A stretch of DNA of 64,000 nt from Bacteroidales bacterium (GTDB lineage Bacteria; Bacteroidota; Bacteroidia; Bacteroidales; P3), in NCBI GenBank assembly GCA_017559135.1, contig JAFYSZ010000001.1, forward strand, positions 186,001-250,000. Reading direction: 5' to 3'. The notes below the pieces were generated by a model. That model had not been told where the DNA came from. It was given only the letters and a program-made list of their open reading frames with translations, and searched no databases. Position 1 is the first letter of the stretch, and every line of letters starts with the position of its first letter. A program made the position numbers and the translations under genes. Of this stretch, positions 19,911 to 28,455 are shown piece after piece.

Positions 19911-20410
19911 AAAAACCTAAGGTAGAAACCAATTTAAATATATACAGTCCCTATTCAATTAAGGCAAACATAGGACTGATAGAAAAATTTAAACAACAAA
20001 ACGCCTTAGAAGAAAAAAAACAAAAAGAATACAATGTAACCTCATTCTTAGAGGCCATAAAAATCTATTCCGAAGAATTAAAAAAATTAGATTCCACTGC
20101 ATTTCCCGATGCACTCAACCTTTCTTTCATTCTAAGCACGGCAGAATTTTCGGTAAAAAGCGATGAATGGGTAGATATTATACTCTTGAACAGACAGGAA
20201 GAAAAATTAATACTCAGCAACAAAACAAACATTTTATCGTTTATAGAAAATAGAACAAAATGTAAGAAAATAAACTTAAATATCAAGGTAAAAGAATACG
20301 AACACAAACCAAAACTTTACGAACCGCGAGAAGTATTCAACTATATGAAAGAAAAAAATCCGAATTTAGCAGAATTAGCAAAAGTTTTGGGAGGAGAAAT
20401 AAGCTATTAA
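19889..20410 (+). CDS. dnaX: tau-specific C-terminal part of DnaX in the -1 frame
   Basis: From the A10 tract this frame runs open to TAA at 20408-20410. The translation begins NDQPIEKPKVETN, continues through a helical domain (SFLEAIKIYSEELKKLD, then KSDEWVDIILLNRQEEKLIL), and ends EHKPKLYEPREVFNYMKEKN and LAKVLGGEISY. This resembles the C-terminal end of Bacteroidota DnaX proteins. Joined to the upstream part it gives a 554-aa tau-like protein. The only ATG-started part (from 20186) is a fragment with no separate role. The alternatives are a real frameshift mutation or a homopolymer sequencing error. Confidence 0.8.
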   Translation, partial: KKNDQPIEKPKVETNLNIYSPYSIKANIGLIEKFKQQNALEEKKQKEYNVTSFLEAIKIYSEELKKLDSTAFPDALNLSFILSTAEFSVKSDEWVDIILLNRQEEKLILSNKTNILSFIENRTKCKKINLNIKVKEYEHKPKLYEPREVFNYMKEKNPNLAELAKVLGGEISY

Positions 20411-20428
20411 CATAAAAACAAATAAACT

Positions 20429-21703
20429 ATGGGTGCAACTTTAATATTTTTAGGGATTTTGGTGTTTTCAGCCCACCTTTTTGCAATGATTTTTAGTAAG
20501 AAAAAAATTCCAGACGTATTATTGTTGTTAGGAATAGGTGTTTTAATAGGCCCAGTCTTGAAATTAGTTTCACCATCTGACTTTGGAGCAGTCGGAGGCG
20601 TATTTACAAGCATAACTTTGATAGTAATTCTTTTTGAAGGCGGTACGGGAATAAGCATAGGAGATCTAAAAAATTCTTGGAAACCAACAGCTATGCTTAC
20701 TTTTACAGGATTTGTTGTAGCCGCTTTTGTTGTTGCAGGAGTATGTATGAGTTTCGGAATGGATTTTCTTGATAGCATAACAATAGGAGCAATACTTGGA
20801 GGTACATCTTCGGCAGTTGTCATTCCGCTTGCACAACATCTTCAATTATCTAATACAACAAAGACCTCTTTAATCCTCGAATCTGCAATTACAGACGTGC
20901 TTTGTATTGTTTTTGCTTTGGCTTTCATAGACGCAGCACGAATGGGTGCAAATCTTAACGTAGGAAAAATTGCAGGAAACGTCATTGCATCATTCGTTTT
21001 AGCGACTGTACTTGGTTTTGTATCGGCTATGATTTGGGCTTCATTGCTTCAAAAAATCCGTTCTTTAAGAAATTCAATGTTTCTAACGCCTGCATATCTT
21101 TTTATAATCTATGGTTTAGCAGAAGTCTTAGGATATAGCGGTGCGATAGCCTCTTTGGCCTTTGGAATCACGATTGCAAATATGGAATACTTCAATTTTA
21201 AATTTTTAGAGAAGTATCAAAAAGACAAAAACTTAAAACTAAACGACAGTGAAACATCTTTCGTAGGCGAAATAAGTTTTGTGTTAAAAACATTCTTTTT
21301 TGTCTATATCGGAATAAGTATTCCTTTCTCAGATTCAAAGTCTATTCTTATCGGAGGACTGATTACTATCGGATTGTTATTGAGTAGAATTATAATTGCC
21401 AAGTATTGCTCACCAAAAGGAGCGAATATTTTTGATAAAAGTACAATCGGGCTAATGATTCCAAAAGGATTAGCAGCCGCAGTCTTAGCATCTGTTCCCG
21501 AACAATTAGGAATGCCATCAGGAAGCGAAATAAAATACATTACTTTCTCGGTAGTATTATTTTCAATCTTGATTTGCTCAATAATGATTCTACTCATAGA
21601 GAAACAACCTAAGATGAACGTATTTTTTAGATTTGTTTTCCGCTCACACATCAAAAGAAAACCAAAAGAATCTAAACCTTTGGAAAACAATACAAAAGAA
21701 TAA
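20429..21703 (+). CDS. CPA-type cation/proton antiporter
   Basis: 424 aa with about 12-13 transmembrane helices. The N-terminus FLGILVFSAHLFAMIFSKKKIPD and ILLFEGG-like TLIVILFEGGTGISIGDLK match the CPA1/CPA2 family (NhaP/KefB-like). SITIGAILGGTSSAVVIPL carries the unwound-helix region, and ESAITDVLCIVFALAFIDA carries the acidic residue of the ion-binding site. No C-terminal TrkA-N/RCK domain is attached. It probably exchanges Na+ or K+ for protons across the inner membrane. It starts 18 bases after the tau frame ends and may be cotranscribed with dnaX. Confidence 0.82.
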   Translation: MGATLIFLGILVFSAHLFAMIFSKKKIPDVLLLLGIGVLIGPVLKLVSPSDFGAVGGVFTSITLIVILFEGGTGISIGDLKNSWKPTAMLTFTGFVVAAFVVAGVCMSFGMDFLDSITIGAILGGTSSAVVIPLAQHLQLSNTTKTSLILESAITDVLCIVFALAFIDAARMGANLNVGKIAGNVIASFVLATVLGFVSAMIWASLLQKIRSLRNSMFLTPAYLFIIYGLAEVLGYSGAIASLAFGITIANMEYFNFKFLEKYQKDKNLKLNDSETSFVGEISFVLKTFFFVYIGISIPFSDSKSILIGGLITIGLLLSRIIIAKYCSPKGANIFDKSTIGLMIPKGLAAAVLASVPEQLGMPSGSEIKYITFSVVLFSILICSIMILLIEKQPKMNVFFRFVFRSHIKRKPKESKPLENNTKE

Positions 21704-21730
21704 CAAAAAAAAGTCTATGAAATAAAAAAA

Positions 21731-21787
21731 TAAAACAAAGAAATAATTTTCTAAAACAAAGAAATAAAAAAATAAAACAAAGAAATA
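21731..21787 (+). repeat. three tandem copies of a 21-bp repeat abutting gmd
   Basis: The core TAAAACAAAGAAATA occurs at 21731-21745, 21752-21766 and 21773-21787, an exact 21-bp period. The last copy runs into the ATG of gmd. The 83-base gap after the antiporter holds little else, and no TAnnTTTG element is seen in it. Confidence 0.8.
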
Positions 21788-22836
21788 TGAAAAGGGCTCT
21801 TATTACTGGAATCACAGGTCAAGATGGTAGTTTTTTAGCTGAGTTTTTAATTGAAAAAGGTTATGAAGTTCACGGAATAATTCGCCGAAGTTCTTCTTTT
21901 AATACTCAAAGAATAGAACATCTTTATTTGAAAGAATGGATAAAAGACCAAAAACAAGAACGTGCAATCAATCTTCATTACGGAGATATGACGGATTCTT
22001 CCTCTCTTATAAGGATTTTGCAACAAATTCAACCCGATGAGATTTATAATCTTGCGGCTCAAAGTCATGTAAAAGTGAGTTTTGATGTTCCGGAGTACAC
22101 TGCCGAAACGGATGCAGTAGGAACGCTTAGACTTTTAGAAGCAATTAGAATTTTAGGCTTAGAAAAAAAGACGAAAATCTATCAAGCATCTACCTCAGAG
22201 CTTTATGGACTTGTTCAAGAAGTGCCACAAAAAGAAACAACTCCTTTTTATCCTCGTTCACCTTATGGAGTTGCAAAATTATATGGCTTTTGGATAACAA
22301 AAAATTATAGAGAAAGTTACGGAATGTTTGCAGTTAATGGAATTTTGTTTAATCACGAAAGCGAAAGAAGAGGAGAAACATTTGTAACTCGTAAAATCAC
22401 ACTTGCCGCAGCACGTATCGCAAAAGGATTGCAAGAAAAACTTTATTTAGGTAACCTTTCTGCTTTAAGAGATTGGGGATATGCAAAAGATTATGTGGAA
22501 TGTATGTGGTTGATGCTACAATATGAAAAGCCGGAAGACTTTGTTGTTGCAACAGGTGAAGCACATAGCGTAAGAGAATTTTGTACTCTTGCTTTTAAGT
22601 ACGCAGGAATAGAGTTGAAATGGGAAGGTGAGGGTGTGAATGAAAAAGGTATTGATGCGAAAACAGGAAAGATTTTGGTAGAAGTAGATGAAAAATATTT
22701 CCGTCCTGCAGAAGTAGAACAACTTCTTGGAGATGCTTCAAAGGCTCAAAGACTTTTAGGTTGGAATCCAAGAAAGACTTCTTTTGAAGACCTTGTTAAA
22801 ATAATGGTTGAAAGCGATTTAAAAGCAATTAGTTAA
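21787..22836 (+). CDS. gmd: GDP-mannose 4,6-dehydratase
   Basis: 349 aa. It is an extended SDR with nucleotide-binding [14 protein letters not shown] at the N-terminus, [11 protein letters not shown] (the NADP-binding arginines), the catalytic STSELYG region and YGVAKLYG (YxxxK). It converts GDP-D-mannose to GDP-4-keto-6-deoxymannose, the first step to GDP-L-fucose. The fcl gene for the second step starts eight bases downstream. The product would feed surface polysaccharide or O-glycan synthesis. Confidence 0.97.
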   Translation: MKRALITGITGQDGSFLAEFLIEKGYEVHGIIRRSSSFNTQRIEHLYLKEWIKDQKQERAINLHYGDMTDSSSLIRILQQIQPDEIYNLAAQSHVKVSFDVPEYTAETDAVGTLRLLEAIRILGLEKKTKIYQASTSELYGLVQEVPQKETTPFYPRSPYGVAKLYGFWITKNYRESYGMFAVNGILFNHESERRGETFVTRKITLAAARIAKGLQEKLYLGNLSALRDWGYAKDYVECMWLMLQYEKPEDFVVATGEAHSVREFCTLAFKYAGIELKWEGEGVNEKGIDAKTGKILVEVDEKYFRPAEVEQLLGDASKAQRLLGWNPRKTSFEDLVKIMVESDLKAIS

Positions 22837-22844
22837 ATTAGAAA

Positions 22845-23936
22845 ATGAATCTTGATTCTGAAATTTTTGTAGCAGGGCATAGAGGACTTGTAGGCTCTGC
22901 AATCTTGAAAAATCTTAAAGAAAAAGGTTATCATAACTTTGTTTTGCGTTCACATAACGAACTTGATCTTTGCAATCAAGCAGAGGTAGAAAAGTTTTTT
23001 GCAGAACAAAAACCCGAATACGTATTTTTAGCAGCTGCTTTCGTTGGAGGAATTATGGCAAACTCTAAATACAGAGCCGATTTCATTTATAACAATCTGC
23101 AAATCCAAAATAACGTAATTCATTTCTCTTATAAATATGGTGTAAAGAAACTTTTGTTTCTTGGAAGTACTTGTATTTATCCTCGAGATGCACATCAACC
23201 GATGCAAGAGAGTGCTTTATTAACCAATGAGTTAGAATATACAAATGAACCTTATGCTTTGGCAAAAATTGCTGGCTTAAAAATGTGCGAAAGTTATAAT
23301 TTGCAGTATGGAACCAACTTTATTGCTGTTATGCCTACTAATCTTTACGGGCCAAATGATAATTTTAATTTAGAAACTTCTCATGTTATGCCTGCTTTAA
23401 TAAGAAAAGCACATCTTGGAAAATGCTTACAAAATAATGATTGGCAGTCTTTGAGGAATGATTTAAACACTCGTCCAATAGAGGGAGTGAATGGAGAAAG
23501 CAATCAAGAGGAAATAGAGAATATATTATCAAAGTATGGAATAAAATCAAAAGAAAATTCTGTTGAAATAGAACTATGGGGAAGTGGAACGCCGTTAAGA
23601 GAATTTCTTTGGAGTGAAGATATGGCAGATGCTTGTGTTTTCTTAATGGAAAAGGTGGATTTTAAAGATACTTTTGCAAAAGGGGAGAAGGAAATAAAGA
23701 ATTGTCATATCAATATAGGAAGTCAAAAAGAAATTAGCATAAGAGATTTGTTTGCAATGGTGTGTGAAACTGTTGGATACACATCTGAGATTGTTTACAA
23801 CATCGATAAACCCGATGGAACAATGAGAAAACTTACCGATTGTACGAAATTACATTCCCTTGGTTGGAAACATAAAATAGAGTTGCCACAAGGAGTGCGA
23901 CAACTCTATGAATGGTATTTGAAAAGTCTTAAATAA
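22845..23936 (+). CDS. fcl: GDP-L-fucose synthase
   Basis: 363 aa, typical of the longer Bacteroidota form. It has the NADP site GHRGLVGSAILKNL, LGSTCIYPRDAHQPM with the catalytic Ser/Cys region, and YALAKIAGLKMCESY (YxxxK). It epimerises and reduces GDP-4-keto-6-deoxymannose to GDP-L-fucose. It forms an operon with gmd directly upstream, and an unrecognised small protein follows after 29 bases. Confidence 0.96.
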   Translation: MNLDSEIFVAGHRGLVGSAILKNLKEKGYHNFVLRSHNELDLCNQAEVEKFFAEQKPEYVFLAAAFVGGIMANSKYRADFIYNNLQIQNNVIHFSYKYGVKKLLFLGSTCIYPRDAHQPMQESALLTNELEYTNEPYALAKIAGLKMCESYNLQYGTNFIAVMPTNLYGPNDNFNLETSHVMPALIRKAHLGKCLQNNDWQSLRNDLNTRPIEGVNGESNQEEIENILSKYGIKSKENSVEIELWGSGTPLREFLWSEDMADACVFLMEKVDFKDTFAKGEKEIKNCHINIGSQKEISIRDLFAMVCETVGYTSEIVYNIDKPDGTMRKLTDCTKLHSLGWKHKIELPQGVRQLYEWYLKSLK

Positions 23937-23965
23937 ATAACTTGAATTATAAAATAGAAAAAGTA

Positions 23966-24496
23966 ATGCTTGACGAAACAAACAACGAATTAACACCTAA
24001 TAATAAAATTACGGAATCGGACGCGGTATCTCATCAAGAAATGATAGATGTAATGAGCAATTTTTTTGATGATGGTAAGCCTCAGGTTGGTATTTTTTGG
24101 TTAGATTATGTTCATAATACACTATTTGGTGTCCAAAAAGACGATGCGGAAAAATATATTGACGAAAAAAAAGTCAATACCTTACCTAAATTACATAGAA
24201 CCTATTGGCACAAACAGCATCACCGAGCAGTAGCAAAAGGAGATGTTAATTCAATATTTTATGTTGAAAAAAATTATACCTTAATTCCAAGAGGTAGAGT
24301 TTTTGTTCGTAAAGACGGAAGTATATATGTTGCTGTGGGGACATGGATAAATGGAGAAATTAACGGTAAACAAGTAGTAAATCAACAAGCTGTTAGAGAG
24401 GCAATAGCAGATGAGTTCAATCTTCCAGACGATTTCGAAATTGTTATAGACGAACACTGGAATATTGGACGCGGTTGGTCAGAAGATAAATTTTAG
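23966..24496 (+). CDS. conserved-looking protein of unknown function
   Basis: 176 aa from the ATG at 23966; a longer frame from TTG at 23942 is unlikely. There is no signal peptide or membrane segment. The protein is soluble and acidic, with an aromatic segment VGIFWLDYVHNTLFGV, a histidine-rich HRTYWHKQHHRAV, and an ordered C-terminal half (YTLIPRGRVFVRKDGSIYV, then GTWINGEINGKQVV). I do not recognise the family. It follows fcl by 29 bases, so it may share the fucose operon, but nothing links it to sugar metabolism. A terminator-like hairpin follows. Confidence 0.55.
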   Translation: MLDETNNELTPNNKITESDAVSHQEMIDVMSNFFDDGKPQVGIFWLDYVHNTLFGVQKDDAEKYIDEKKVNTLPKLHRTYWHKQHHRAVAKGDVNSIFYVEKNYTLIPRGRVFVRKDGSIYVAVGTWINGEINGKQVVNQQAVREAIADEFNLPDDFEIVIDEHWNIGRGWSEDKF

Positions 24497-24498
24497 CT

Positions 24499-25308
24499 TT
24501 AAATAGCAACATTAAAGTCTCTCAATGCGTCATTGAGGGACGTTTTTTTATCAGTTGATTCTTTTCTTTTGCCTATGATTAAGGCACAATTTACGTTATA
24601 TTCGCCTGCTGGGAATTTTTTTGTGTAACTTCCTGGAATTACAACTGAGTTTTCTGGGACTATTCCTTTGTATTCAATAGGTTCTTCGCCTGATACGTCA
24701 ATTATTTTGGTGGATTGTGTGATTACTGTGTTGGCTCCAAGTACTGCTCCTTGTTTTATGATTGCTCCTTCTACGACTATGCAACGTGAGCCTATGAAAC
24801 AATTATCTTCTATAATGACAGGATTTGCTCCAACAGGCTCTAAGACTCCGCCGATGCCAACTCCTCCTGCTAAATGTACGTTTTTGCCGATTTGTGCACA
24901 GCTTCCGACTGTTGCCCAAGTGTCTACCATTGTTCCTTCATCAACGTATGCTCCGATATTAACGAAACTTGGCATCATTATGCAGCCTTTTGCCAAGAAA
25001 CTACCATATCGTGCAACTGCCGGAGGGACACATCTTATTTGAAGTTCGTTATAGTTTTGTTTTGTTGGTATTTTGTCCCAGAATTTCAAGTCTTCGGCTT
25101 GCATATCTTTTGTTTCGCAAAGTGGAAAGTACATTATAATGGCTTTTTTTACCCATTGGTTTACTTTCCATTCGTTTTCTGTTTTTTCAGCTACACGAAT
25201 TTCACCTTTATCAAGCAATTCTATGATTTTAAATATTGCTTTTTTTGTGTTTTCTTCTTTTAATAACTCACGATTGAGCCAAGCATTTTCTATTATCTCT
25301 TTATACAT
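24499..25308 (-). CDS. dapD: tetrahydrodipicolinate N-succinyltransferase
   Basis: 269 aa. The N-terminal helical region is followed by a left-handed beta-helix of hexapeptide repeats (GTMVDTWATVGSCAQIGKNV, then VIIEDNCFIGSRCIVVEGAII). PPAVARYGSFLAKG and the C-terminal VIPGSYTKKFPAGEYNVNCALI are typical of DapD. It catalyses the succinylation step of lysine/meso-diaminopimelate synthesis. It is monocistronic, with a minus-strand TAATTTTG element (plus 25335-25342) upstream of the ATG. Confidence 0.96.
   Translation of the reverse strand: MYKEIIENAWLNRELLKEENTKKAIFKIIELLDKGEIRVAEKTENEWKVNQWVKKAIIMYFPLCETKDMQAEDLKFWDKIPTKQNYNELQIRCVPPAVARYGSFLAKGCIMMPSFVNIGAYVDEGTMVDTWATVGSCAQIGKNVHLAGGVGIGGVLEPVGANPVIIEDNCFIGSRCIVVEGAIIKQGAVLGANTVITQSTKIIDVSGEEPIEYKGIVPENSVVIPGSYTKKFPAGEYNVNCALIIGKRKESTDKKTSLNDALRDFNVAI
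24518..24550 (+). terminator. terminator of the gmd-fcl operon inside the 3' end of dapD
   Basis: A 10-bp stem (24518-24527 with 24531-24540, one wobble pair) with a 3-base loop is followed by CG and T7. It lies in the last codons of the convergent dapD gene, 22 bases after the upstream stop codon. Confidence 0.65.
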
Positions 25309-25467
25309 ATTTATATGTCTTTGTTATTTGTTGGCAAAATTATGAAAAAAAATCCTATTTTAGTTTTAAACAGTTTTGTAATGTTGTTTTAGTTTGATTT
25401 TCAGAATGTAAAATATTTTTTTAACAATGAAATGTTTTGATTTTTATTCTTTTTTTTGTAGAAAATG

Positions 25468-25498
25468 TTTGTTGTTTTGTTGAATGTTACTATATTTG
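25468..25498 (+). promoter_or_regulatory. consensus promoter of the first type IX-secreted protein
   Basis: TTTG (25468-25471), 19 bases, TATATTTG (25491-25498), 45 bases before the ATG at 25544. Both elements and the spacing match the Bacteroidota consensus. Confidence 0.7.
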
Positions 25499-25543
25499 CA
25501 AAACAATGTTAAGAAAAGTAATTATAAATTAAAATTTAACAAC

Positions 25544-26521
25544 ATGAAAAAAATTATTCTTTCAGTCCTTGCATTAGGACTATCAATGGGCTTAATGGCT
25601 CAAAAAAATTACACAGGAGCTGAGGCTGTTAAAGGTCAATTAAAAAATTCTCCTAAAACAAACGGATTAATTTATCCTGAATCTTTCCAAGATTGTGGAA
25701 GCATTGACAATCCAGTTGCTTATTTCGGTATAGATCAATCAACAGGAGAATCACAATTATACTTGGGTCTAACTGGAACAAATAATTATGGTGATTTGGG
25801 TTATGCTCAAGAATATAGTGGAAATTATCAAGTTACAGGTATTGCAGCTGTTTTAACAAATTTGCCATTAGATGAAGGTGCAACAATAGATGATATGGCT
25901 GCTGGAATCGTAAGTATGAGTGGAGAAGAATTAGCATTAGTTGAATTTACAACTGCTGATATTCCTCAAACAGATCTTAACAGTGAAGAAGGTTTTGCTT
26001 TTGATTTAGTAGAATTTAATTTCTCTGCACCAGTTTCTGCAAATAATTTCTTAGCAGCTATTTATGTTCCTGCATTAACTGTTGTTGATGGTTACCTTGG
26101 AGGAAATATTGCTATCGTTGCATCAACTGAAATGGATTGTGGTTCAGGAGCAATGTCTTACTCTTATTCTATAGTATCAGAAGCTGGTGATTACGGTTGG
26201 ATAACATTAAATGAAGCATGGGGTGGTGTTGAATTAGACTGTATGATCTTCCCTAAGGTTTCTGGAACTGGCTTAACAGAAGCTGATGTTGAAACATTAT
26301 CTTACATTTTCCCTAACCCTGCAAAAGATGAAGTTATGGTAGCTTCTTCTTTAACAATGGAAAGAGTTGAAATCGTTAATATGTTAGGTCAAGTTGTTTT
26401 TGCAGCTGACGTAAACGCTAACTCAGTAAAAGTAAACACTGCTGAAATGGGTGCAGGTAACTACTTAGTTAAAATGTACACAGAAGCAGGAATGGCAACT
26501 AAAAAATTAGTAGTTGAATAA
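25544..26521 (+). CDS. secreted protein with type IX secretion sorting domain
   Basis: 325 aa from the ATG at 25544, which gives a clean signal peptide ending LMAQ; an upstream in-frame start lies in the promoter spacer. The middle (30-245) is an unassigned beta-rich domain with CGSIDNPVAYFGIDQSTGES. The last about 75 residues are a type A sorting domain: FPNPAKDEVMV, VEIVNMLGQVV, then GNYLVKMYTEAGMATKKLVV. Such proteins cross the outer membrane through the type IX system and are attached or released at the surface. Strong promoter, terminator after the stop. Confidence 0.85.
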   Translation: MKKIILSVLALGLSMGLMAQKNYTGAEAVKGQLKNSPKTNGLIYPESFQDCGSIDNPVAYFGIDQSTGESQLYLGLTGTNNYGDLGYAQEYSGNYQVTGIAAVLTNLPLDEGATIDDMAAGIVSMSGEELALVEFTTADIPQTDLNSEEGFAFDLVEFNFSAPVSANNFLAAIYVPALTVVDGYLGGNIAIVASTEMDCGSGAMSYSYSIVSEAGDYGWITLNEAWGGVELDCMIFPKVSGTGLTEADVETLSYIFPNPAKDEVMVASSLTMERVEIVNMLGQVVFAADVNANSVKVNTAEMGAGNYLVKMYTEAGMATKKLVVE

Positions 26522-26544
26522 TAACGAAATAATTTAGTTAATTG

Positions 26545-26580
26545 CAGAACTAAGTCGATTAGGCTTAGTTCTGTTTTTTT
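26545..26580 (+). terminator. intrinsic terminator
   Basis: A perfect 10-bp stem (CAGAACTAAG 26545-26554 with 26564-26573), a 9-base loop and T7 follow the first type IX-secreted protein. Confidence 0.85.
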
Positions 26581-26604
26581 GTTTAATAAAAATTTAAAAA
26601 TCAA

Positions 26605-28320
26605 ATGAAGAAATTATCAGTTTTAATGCTTTCGTTAGTTATGACTTTCGGAGCAATGGCTCAAAACTTCACTTTCCAAAAAGGGGAAAAGACTTTTGAG
26701 CAAAAAGCAATTGAGTACGCAAAGCAAAAAAGAAGTGGCGTACATACTCAAACACCAAAAACAAATCCTGCTGTTGCAATAACAATTAACGATATTCAAG
26801 CAGGAACTGTAAATGCAACTTTTACTCCTTCTGAAAACGTAGTTAAATATTATTTTTGTGGTACAGAAACAGGAATGATAGAAGATTTAGTAGAATTTTA
26901 CGAAATGTTCGGAATGTCAATGACTGTTGCAGAATACATAACTTACGTTGCACAAGATTCTTCTAATGTTGAAATGACAGTAGATGTAGAAGGATTTACT
27001 CCAAATACTGCTTCTTCAATTTATGTTGCAGCTTTGTTAAACGATGGTACATACGAAGTAATCACTTCTGACTTTACAACACTTTCTCTTGGAGGTTCAG
27101 GAGATGCTACTTTGACAATAAATGTATATGATGTAGCACAAACTTCTGCTTTCATTTCAATAACTCCAAATGATCAATCAGCACATTACGGATTGGTGCT
27201 TACAACACAAGCAGAGTTAGATGGAATAGGTTTTACTACTGATTCTTTGATAGCATACTTTAACGGAACAGAATATCAAAAGTATTATTATGAACTTGAT
27301 GAAGAAATGCCAGGCTTAGATCCTTCAACTGAATATTTAGTTTATGCAATGGCATTCAACGCTGACGGAGTTGCAAGTGAACTTTATGAAGTTAGCTTTA
27401 CAACTACTTACTATGGTGGAGAAGGTGTTGCAGAAGTTGCAATGACTGCTACAAATCCAACTGCTAATAGTTTCGATATTTCATTTGTTCCTAACGATCA
27501 AACAAATTACTACTACTATCTAATTGCAGATCAATCATTCTATACTGATTTAGGTTTAGAAACAACAGCTGATATTGCTGCTTGGGCACAAGCTAATCAA
27601 CAAAAAAATTACGGAGAATTAGAAGGAACAGTTGGCGATTTAGTAATGGGAACAGAATATATTTGTTATGCTATTCCTTTCAATGCAAACAACGAATTAG
27701 GAACAGTAGCTCAAACAACAATAACTACACTTTCTCTTGGTGGAACAGGAGTTGCAGAAGTTGAAATCATAGTTGGCGAAGTTGCAGAAACAAGTTTTGA
27801 AGTTGCTTTTGAAATGAACGAAGAAACTGCTTACTATTACTATCTAATAGCAGAAGAAACTATTTTAGAACAATATGGTTTAACAACACAAGATGCTATT
27901 TTAGATTATTTTGCACAAAACGGAGAAGCATCATACGAAGATTTAGGTGGTACAATTGCTGATTGTGTTGAAGGAACTATAATGAAAGTATTTACATTCC
28001 CTTACAATGCAAACAATACATTAGGAACAGTAAATACAGTTGATATTTTAATGGGCGAAGGAGTTGTAGGATTAAACGATGTTATGACAAACGTTGAAGC
28101 AAATCTTTATCCAAACCCTGCAAATCAATATTTCAATGTTTCATCTCTTTCAATCATAGACAGAGTTCAAATATCTAACGTATTAGGACAAGTTGTTATG
28201 ACAAAAGAAATAGGTGCTAACGGAGCAAACATCAATATTGAAAACCTTGAAGCAGGAAATTATTTCGTTACAATTTACACTAACCAAGGTGTAGCAACAA
28301 AGAAATTATTAGTTAAATAG
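26605..28320 (+). CDS. repeat-containing secreted protein with type IX sorting domain
   Basis: 571 aa with a signal peptide ending GAMAQ. The body has four related modules of about 110 residues, likely beta-sandwich (Fn3-like). Each carries a xLSLGG or YYGGEG linker, a core such as SFDISFVPNDQTNYYYYLIAD and a closing TEYxxYAxxFN segment. The C-terminus is a type A sorting domain (LYPNPANQYFNVSSL, VLGQVV, GNYFVTIYTNQGVATKKLLV). It is expected at the cell surface. The sorting domain is close in sequence to that of the preceding gene, so the two may be related by partial duplication. Ligand and function are unknown. Confidence 0.82.
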   Translation: MKKLSVLMLSLVMTFGAMAQNFTFQKGEKTFEQKAIEYAKQKRSGVHTQTPKTNPAVAITINDIQAGTVNATFTPSENVVKYYFCGTETGMIEDLVEFYEMFGMSMTVAEYITYVAQDSSNVEMTVDVEGFTPNTASSIYVAALLNDGTYEVITSDFTTLSLGGSGDATLTINVYDVAQTSAFISITPNDQSAHYGLVLTTQAELDGIGFTTDSLIAYFNGTEYQKYYYELDEEMPGLDPSTEYLVYAMAFNADGVASELYEVSFTTTYYGGEGVAEVAMTATNPTANSFDISFVPNDQTNYYYYLIADQSFYTDLGLETTADIAAWAQANQQKNYGELEGTVGDLVMGTEYICYAIPFNANNELGTVAQTTITTLSLGGTGVAEVEIIVGEVAETSFEVAFEMNEETAYYYYLIAEETILEQYGLTTQDAILDYFAQNGEASYEDLGGTIADCVEGTIMKVFTFPYNANNTLGTVNTVDILMGEGVVGLNDVMTNVEANLYPNPANQYFNVSSLSIIDRVQISNVLGQVVMTKEIGANGANINIENLEAGNYFVTIYTNQGVATKKLLVK

Positions 28321-28344
28321 TACTTTGAAAAAAGTCTATGCTTT

Positions 28345-28423
28345 AAAAAAATAAATCAAAGAAAAAATTATTTTTTTCTTTGATTTATTTTTTTATTTCT
28401 TTGATTTATTTTTCCTATCTTTG
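28345..28423. terminator. long AT-rich palindrome, 21-bp repeat and argS -7 element
   Basis: A near-perfect stem of about 22 bp (28345-28367 with 28371-28394) follows the secreted-protein gene and should terminate transcription. Its right arm merges with two copies, 21 bases apart, of CTTTGATTTATTTTT (28378 and 28399), the reverse complement of the gmd-type repeat. TATCTTTG at 28416-28423 is the -7 element for argS. Confidence 0.7.
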
Positions 28424-28455
28424 CAAAGTAATAATTTAACATAAGTAAGCAAAGA

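Noticed and set aside
20186..20410. Separate 74-aa gene downstream of dnaX
   Set aside because: The frame is open upstream to the A10 tract and encodes the tau C-terminus, so it is not an independent gene.
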